A DNA stretch of 9,521 nt from an uncultured Dyadobacter sp. (lineage in GTDB: Bacteria; Bacteroidota; Bacteroidia; Cytophagales; Spirosomataceae). The stretch spans positions 1 to 9,521 of the forward strand of contig CAMLNK010000080.1 in NCBI GenBank assembly GCA_946481035.1, read 5' to 3'. The translations under genes were made by a program, and so were the position numbers. The notes below the pieces were generated by a model, which saw only the letters and a program-made list of their open reading frames with translations, was not told the DNA's origin and searched no databases. Positions 5,488 through 9,521 of this stretch are shown one piece after another (within the stretch, counting starts at the first letter, position 1; each line of letters begins with the position of its first letter).

Positions 5488-7983
5488 ATGTATCTAAAGG
5501 TTTTAAAAGTCATTGGTATCGTCGCTCTGGTGGGTTGTATACTTTTCGGGGCTGTCGAACTTTGGGTTTATAAGAACCGGGAGAAGTTATTCAGGAAAGC
5601 GCAGGACGCAATCAATGAAAACCTTAATGGAAACCTTGAAATAGGGGATTTTAAATTCAGGCCATTTTATGGCGGACTGGGGCTGAACTTTACATTGTAC
5701 GATGTAAGACTGACCGACACGCTCTATAACGTTCACCATAAACCGTTTCTTCTGGCCGAAAGAGTTCACATCGCGCTCGATCTCAAACGCATTTTTTCAG
5801 GCGAAGTACAGGTAAGGAACCTTGTGCTGGAAGACGGCGGACTCAAAATGTTCGTTCAGCGAAATGGCTATTCCAATGCTTCAATTTTTAAATCCGACGA
5901 TCAAAAAAAAGATAAGGGGCCAAAAAAGGACGCGGACGATATTATCAAAAAGCTGGGCAATGTCCGCTTTGTAAACTTTGCCATCGCCTATTCCGACTCG
6001 GTGAAGGAAAAATATTACGGGGCGCTTTTTCGCGACGCTACCAATATCATCGAGCGCACCGATTCCAGTACGAATGCCAGCTTCACCGGCGCGGTGCTGT
6101 TCAATGGGCTTACATTCAAGATCGATAAAGGAAGTTTTCTGAAAAACCAGGAAACGACGCTGGCGTTGGCTTTGGGTTACAATAAAGATGAGAAGAAACT
6201 GAAAATCTATCCCTCAACCCTCGAAAGCGCGACGCACGATAAGATCGGGATTAATGGGGCGTTTGATTTTTCGGATACTATTAAAATATTCAATCTCAAT
6301 TTCGAAGCGAAGGGCATTGCCGTAAAGAACGCACTGCCGCTGCTGAACGACCGGCTTCAAAAGCAAATTGATTCGATCGGGATTCAGACGAATGTGGATA
6401 CGCAGGTGAAAGTAGCAGGGATATTGGGCCGCCCGGGGCTAAAACCGCAGGTAGACGTGTATTTTGAAACCGATACCTTCCGATACAATCTTCCAGTAGG
6501 GGTGCTGCGCAAGATGAAAGCTTCGGGCACATTCACGAACCGCGCCGACACGACCAAACTGGCCGATGTGTACAATTCCAGACTGATAGCGCCCAAAATC
6601 ACCGGCTTTTTTGAAACCATACCCTTTGCATTCAAGCTGGTAGTCAACAATTTCCGGAACCCTCGGGCCGATATCGACGGCCGGATCGAGGCCGACTCTA
6701 CCAATATGGGCGCGCTGCTCGACCCCGGACGTTACCGTTTCAAAAATGGATCGGCCCGGGTGGACTTTCATTTCAGCGGTAATTTGAGAAAGTTTTACAA
6801 TCCTCAGAAAGACAATTTCGACGGAAAGGTCTCGGGGAGGGTCATGCTTAAAAATATTGCGATGGATTACCTGCCGCAGCGGGTCAGGATCAGCAGAATT
6901 AATGGCGATCTTACATTCAATGAAAAAGTGATGGTGTTGCCGAATCTCAGGTTTTATGACGGACAGAATATGCTGCACGTGCGCGGAACGCTGTTGGATC
7001 TTATTCCCTATCTCTTTGGCTCACCTAAGCCGTTGCGTGCTAATGTGGATATCAATATTCCCGACTGGCAACTCAACTGGCTGGAAACGCTGCTGGCCGC
7101 GCGAGGCAGTACCAAACCCAAAGCCAGAAATTCGCTTAAACTTTCGGAGCTGCTCGACAATGCGATCGATAAAATGGAGATCGTGGCCAAGCTGGATGCG
7201 AAAAGATTGCGGTACAGGCATTTTACAGGCAGGGATGTGAAAGGCCAGCTCACCATCAGCAACAATGCGGTGCGGATCGAGTACTTCGTGTTGAAGGCAT
7301 TTGGAGGAGGAAATGTCCGGATTTCAGGAGAAATGGACAATGATGGAAAGATGCCGCATATGGCCGTCCGGGGAAAGATCGCGAATGCGGATGTGCATTC
7401 CGTTTTCTATTCTTTCGATGATTTTGGGCAAAAAACATTAACCCATCAAAATCTGAAAGGCATTCTGAACACCGACTTCAATTTTGAATCCACCTTGAAC
7501 AACAATGTGAAACTGGTGCCGTCGAGCATGAAAGGCTTGCTGAGGATCGACCTGACGAACGCCTACATCATCAATTTCGAGCCGTTTATGAAGATGAAAA
7601 AGTTGATTTTCAAAAAGCGGAATTTCGAACGCGTCAAATTTGCCCCGATCCGTAACGATTTCAGGCTGAACGGACAGGAAGTCGAAATCGCACCGATGGA
7701 AATCGAATCCAATGTGCTGACGCTCTATATCGATGGCATTTACAGCTTTGGGAACAAAACCGATATTAACATTCAAATTCCACTCAGTAACCTCAAAAAG
7801 CGTGACTCGACCTACGTATTAGACCCCAACAATCCTGAAAAGAGGGAAGGATCGAAGATATTCCTGAGGGCAGTCGATGAAAATGGGGAGGTCAATATCA
7901 AACTTGCTTTCCGAAGAAAGAAGAAGGACAAGTCGAAAGACGAAGAGTCCGAGGTCAAAAAACTGGAAGATATCGAGCGGTGA
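5488..7983 (+). CDS. AsmA-like envelope protein
   Basis: This 831-residue protein is anchored by one N-terminal membrane segment (about residues 5-28) and otherwise is periplasmic and rich in beta strands. The first 130 residues have the AsmA layout: membrane anchor, a helix ending NENLNGNLEIGDF, then alternating strands describing a substrate-like domain (VQVRNLVLEDGGL). A lysine-rich low-complexity linker (about 134-148) follows. The C-terminal part (about 570-790) resembles the AsmA-like C-terminal domain, with GGGNVRISGEMDNDG, LKGILNTDFNFES, a FAPIRNDFRLNGQEVEI block and LYIDGIYSFGNKTDINIQIPL. The last 25 residues are highly charged. AsmA/TamB-type proteins form long hydrophobic grooves between inner and outer membranes and are linked to phospholipid transport and outer-membrane homeostasis. 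That role is inferred here. It converges with the response regulator, 3 bp apart, and has no clear operon partner. Confidence 0.85.
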   Translation: MYLKVLKVIGIVALVGCILFGAVELWVYKNREKLFRKAQDAINENLNGNLEIGDFKFRPFYGGLGLNFTLYDVRLTDTLYNVHHKPFLLAERVHIALDLKRIFSGEVQVRNLVLEDGGLKMFVQRNGYSNASIFKSDDQKKDKGPKKDADDIIKKLGNVRFVNFAIAYSDSVKEKYYGALFRDATNIIERTDSSTNASFTGAVLFNGLTFKIDKGSFLKNQETTLALALGYNKDEKKLKIYPSTLESATHDKIGINGAFDFSDTIKIFNLNFEAKGIAVKNALPLLNDRLQKQIDSIGIQTNVDTQVKVAGILGRPGLKPQVDVYFETDTFRYNLPVGVLRKMKASGTFTNRADTTKLADVYNSRLIAPKITGFFETIPFAFKLVVNNFRNPRADIDGRIEADSTNMGALLDPGRYRFKNGSARVDFHFSGNLRKFYNPQKDNFDGKVSGRVMLKNIAMDYLPQRVRISRINGDLTFNEKVMVLPNLRFYDGQNMLHVRGTLLDLIPYLFGSPKPLRANVDINIPDWQLNWLETLLAARGSTKPKARNSLKLSELLDNAIDKMEIVAKLDAKRLRYRHFTGRDVKGQLTISNNAVRIEYFVLKAFGGGNVRISGEMDNDGKMPHMAVRGKIANADVHSVFYSFDDFGQKTLTHQNLKGILNTDFNFESTLNNNVKLVPSSMKGLLRIDLTNAYIINFEPFMKMKKLIFKKRNFERVKFAPIRNDFRLNGQEVEIAPMEIESNVLTLYIDGIYSFGNKTDINIQIPLSNLKKRDSTYVLDPNNPEKREGSKIFLRAVDENGEVNIKLAFRRKKKDKSKDEESEVKKLEDIER

Positions 7984-7999
7984 CGGTTATTCCCGCTCG
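7974..7999. other. GC-rich hairpin enclosing both stop codons of the convergent genes
   Basis: CGAGCGG (7974-7980) and CCGCTCG (7993-7999) form a perfect 7-bp stem around a 12-nt loop. The loop contains the TGA of the AsmA-like gene and the TAA (minus strand) of the response regulator. Both proteins end with Glu-Arg codons GAG CGG, which creates the dyad. No U tract follows on either strand, so it is a weak or atypical terminator at best, though it is the only structure available to separate the two transcripts. Confidence 0.5.
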
Positions 8000-8697
8000 T
8001 TGCTGAACATGTAGCCTACTCCCTTCAAAGTTTTGATATAGCTGTCGCCAAGCTTCTCCCGAAGTTTGCGGATATGCACATCGACGGTCCTTTCGAGTAC
8101 ATAAATATCTGCTCCCCAGATTTTTTGCAAAAGCTCGTCGCGGCTGAAAACCTTGTTAGGTGTTTGCGCAAGGAAAAACAGCAGTTCAAATTCCTTTTTA
8201 GGCAAAACAGTCGATTTCTCACCACCCTGAGTTACCGTATAGTTCTTGCGGTTGATCGACAGGTCAAGGATTTCGATCGTATCGCCCGACTCCGCTTTCT
8301 GTGCTTCGCGGCGGAACAATGCATTGATACGGCTCATCAATGCACGGGGCTTGATAGGCTTCGTAATATAGTCGTCGGCACCTACCTCGAACGCCGCTAC
8401 TTCCGAATATTCCTCGGAACGCGCCGTCAGAAAGAGAATATAGGTGTTTTTGATGTCGGGGTTCTGGCGCAGGATCCTACCGGTTTCGATGCCGTCGAGT
8501 TGGGGCATCATAATATCGAGGAGGATGAGGTCCGGCACGAATACCTTGGCGATGTCGATGGCCTTCTTCCCGTTGGAAGCGGTCAATACCGAATAGCCTT
8601 CCTTGGTTAAGTTATATTCTAGAAGTTCAACTATATCGGAATCGTCGTCAACTACCAGTACTTTCGGAGCCGAGTTTGCAGATTTAGCAGTGCTCAT
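7987..8697 (-). CDS. OmpR/PhoB-family response regulator
   Basis: This 236-residue two-component DNA-binding regulator has a receiver domain (about 12-130). It shows the acidic pocket DDD (17-19), the phospho-acceptor Asp61 in LILLDIMMP, the switch Thr91 in LFLTAR, and Lys113 in YITKP. A short linker leads to an OmpR-type winged-helix domain (about 141-233) with LPKKEFELLFFLAQ, VFSRDELLQKIWG, the recognition helix RTVDVHIRKLREKLGD and the wing IKTLKGVGYMF. All key residues are intact, so it should be phosphorylated by a histidine kinase and bind promoter DNA as a dimer. No kinase gene is adjacent: upstream is a beta-propeller gene and downstream a convergent AsmA-like gene. It is therefore an orphan within this window. 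Its targets are unknown, and the PhoB-like sequence does not by itself prove phosphate control. Confidence 0.95.
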   Translation of the reverse strand: MSTAKSANSAPKVLVVDDDSDIVELLEYNLTKEGYSVLTASNGKKAIDIAKVFVPDLILLDIMMPQLDGIETGRILRQNPDIKNTYILFLTARSEEYSEVAAFEVGADDYITKPIKPRALMSRINALFRREAQKAESGDTIEILDLSINRKNYTVTQGGEKSTVLPKKEFELLFFLAQTPNKVFSRDELLQKIWGADIYVLERTVDVHIRKLREKLGDSYIKTLKGVGYMFSNERE

Positions 8698-8733
8698 TGT
8701 TTTGATTATTAAAACACGATTCGAAATTAGCAG

Positions 8734-8748
8734 ATGTGATGTTCACAT
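8734..8748. repeat. Inverted repeat ATGTGA-TGT-TCACAT in the response-regulator leader
   Basis: The 6-bp arms are perfect with a 3-nt centre. The repeat lies between the predicted promoter (8774-8781) and the start codon at 8697, about 20 to 35 nt into the expected transcript. It could be an operator for autoregulation or a small mRNA hairpin. It resembles a CRP half-site pair, but the spacing is 3 rather than 6, so a normal CRP site is not supported. Confidence 0.5.
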
Positions 8749-8773
8749 TACATGAGGAAATCTATTGTTAACA

Positions 8774-8781
8774 CAAACATA
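8774..8781 (-). promoter_or_regulatory. -7 box of the response-regulator promoter
   Basis: On the minus strand the sequence reads TATGTTTG, a full match to the Bacteroidota TAnnTTTG element. It lies 3 bp past the stop codon of the upstream propeller gene and about 76 bp before the response-regulator ATG, so the regulator can be transcribed alone. No good -33 TTTG was found upstream, and the expected position falls inside the end of the propeller gene. Confidence 0.5.
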
Positions 8782-8784
8782 ACA

Positions 8785-9521
8785 TCAGCGAAAAGTAGTT
8801 CGATACACTCCACCCTGCTCATTAGTGATCAGCATATCGGTATTGTTCAAAAACCCGATGGCCTCGGTTTGCTTCCTGGAAAAGCGAAAACAACCCTTTG
8901 GTTTGCTGAAATCGATGTTGTCACCGGCCGTTTCGAAGAGCAATACTTTCCCATAAGTCAGCAATGCGAATGTTTTACCGTCCGGGCTGATGGTCGCCGA
9001 CGTCACCTGGGCATCGATGCGGATGCTGTCGGAGGCTGCAATGGTATGATCGCCCGGTTCCGCGGGCAAGCGGTACATTTTCACCCATTTGTTCTTGCCC
9101 CGGTTTTTTGAAAAAAGATACAAACTTCCCCGATGATAAAAAAAGGACTCACAGTCGGTAGGAGTTGCCTGGTAGCGGAATGTAATGCGTTCGGAAAGAT
9201 TGGTTTCAGGGTTGAAGCGATAAATATCGAAAGCATTCCGTGGCGAGGTATTATTCCCAAAGTCGCCGATGTAGATATTACCGTGCCCATCCTGCGTCAG
9301 GTCTTCCCAATCGATGTTTTTGGCGTTGGGAACGGCTTTTGTATCGAGCAATTTGCCGTCAAGATCGACCAGGTAAAGTTCCGGTTTGCCTCCGCTGTCG
9401 TTGTTTGTCCAGAACGTACCGGGCTGTGTGTCTCTGGCCAGTCCCGAACTTTCCGAGGCAACCGCGGGAAGCTTTCCTATTTTGCTATTTTTGTAATGCG
9501 CTTTAACTTTCTTAAAATCAT
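8785..9521 (-). CDS. Beta-propeller-like protein, probably exported, 5' end missing
   Basis: The frame is open from the right edge to a TGA at 8785-8787, giving 244 residues of a longer protein. A TTG near 9351 could be misread as a start, but recognisable family sequence continues upstream of it. The part seen begins with ASESSGLA (about 21-28) and WTNNDSGGKPELYLVD (37-52). It continues with NIDWEDLTQDGHGNIYIGDFGNN, IYRFNPET, DCESFFYHRGSLYLFSKNRGKNKWVKMYRLP, ATISPDGKTFALLTYG and EAIGFLNNTDMLITNEQGG. This repeated strand pattern (SPDG, NDSG, GDFGNN) marks a family of uncharacterised beta-propeller proteins common in Bacteroidota, similar to phytase-like or SdiA-regulated-like propellers. The signal peptide would lie outside the window. 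Its substrate is unknown. It is upstream of the response regulator on the same strand, with an 87-bp gap that holds the regulator's likely promoter. Confidence 0.8.
   Translation of the reverse strand, partial: DFKKVKAHYKNSKIGKLPAVASESSGLARDTQPGTFWTNNDSGGKPELYLVDLDGKLLDTKAVPNAKNIDWEDLTQDGHGNIYIGDFGNNTSPRNAFDIYRFNPETNLSERITFRYQATPTDCESFFYHRGSLYLFSKNRGKNKWVKMYRLPAEPGDHTIAASDSIRIDAQVTSATISPDGKTFALLTYGKVLLFETAGDNIDFSKPKGCFRFSRKQTEAIGFLNNTDMLITNEQGGVYRTTFR

Noticed and set aside
6439..6978. 179-codon open frame antisense to the AsmA-like gene
   Set aside because: Shadow frame without recognisable domains, entirely inside an intact gene.
8734..8748. CRP (cyclic AMP receptor) binding site
   Set aside because: The half-sites TGTGA and TCACA are separated by 3 bp instead of the 6 bp a CRP dimer needs.
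8785..9351. Complete 188-residue gene starting at a TTG near 9351
   Set aside because: The same frame continues to the window edge and encodes conserved family sequence (ESSGLA, NDSGG) upstream, so the gene is truncated by the window, not complete.

Overview
The window looks like ordinary chromosome from a Bacteroidota bacterium. The order Cytophagales, in the Dyadobacter/Spirosoma neighbourhood, is my best guess. The reasons are a type IX secretion (gliding-motility-type) C-terminal domain on the first gene, a lysyl-tRNA synthetase with a long C-terminal extension, a large AsmA-like protein, promoter-like boxes of the TAnnTTTG type, and start codons that mostly lack Shine-Dalgarno sequences. 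Genus-level placement is inference only.

Layout, left to right. Positions 1-1304 (+) hold the 3' end of a large secreted protein with fibronectin-like beta repeats and a type B T9SS sorting domain. Next are a YbaB/EbfC nucleoid-associated protein (1360-1707, +) and, 11 nt downstream, a family 2 glycosyltransferase (1719-2747, +). A tiny PspC-domain membrane protein (2728-2949, -) overlaps the glycosyltransferase tail by 20 bp. A 352-bp AT-rich gap (2950-3301) carries a perfect 9-bp inverted repeat, a candidate promoter and a long leader for a cold-shock protein (3302-3496, +). A 17-bp perfect hairpin at 3517-3554 separates that gene from the convergent lysS (3560-5275, -) and can serve both.

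After a 212-bp divergent spacer comes an 831-residue AsmA-like envelope protein (5488-7983, +). It converges, with only 3 bp between stop codons, on an OmpR/PhoB-type response regulator (7987-8697, -). The right edge is the 3' part of a beta-propeller-like, probably exported protein (8785-9521, -), cut by the window end.

Functional links are loose. Several products concern the cell envelope: the T9SS cargo, the glycosyltransferase, the PspC protein, the AsmA-like protein and the propeller. The rest are housekeeping or regulation: EbfC, the cold-shock protein, LysRS and the response regulator. No mobile element, CRISPR array, tRNA, rRNA or defence island was seen. I did not find a convincing undescribed system. 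The items most worth checking are regulatory: the cold-shock leader and its palindromic promoter region, the inverted repeat in the response-regulator leader, and the hairpin holding both stop codons at 7974-7999.
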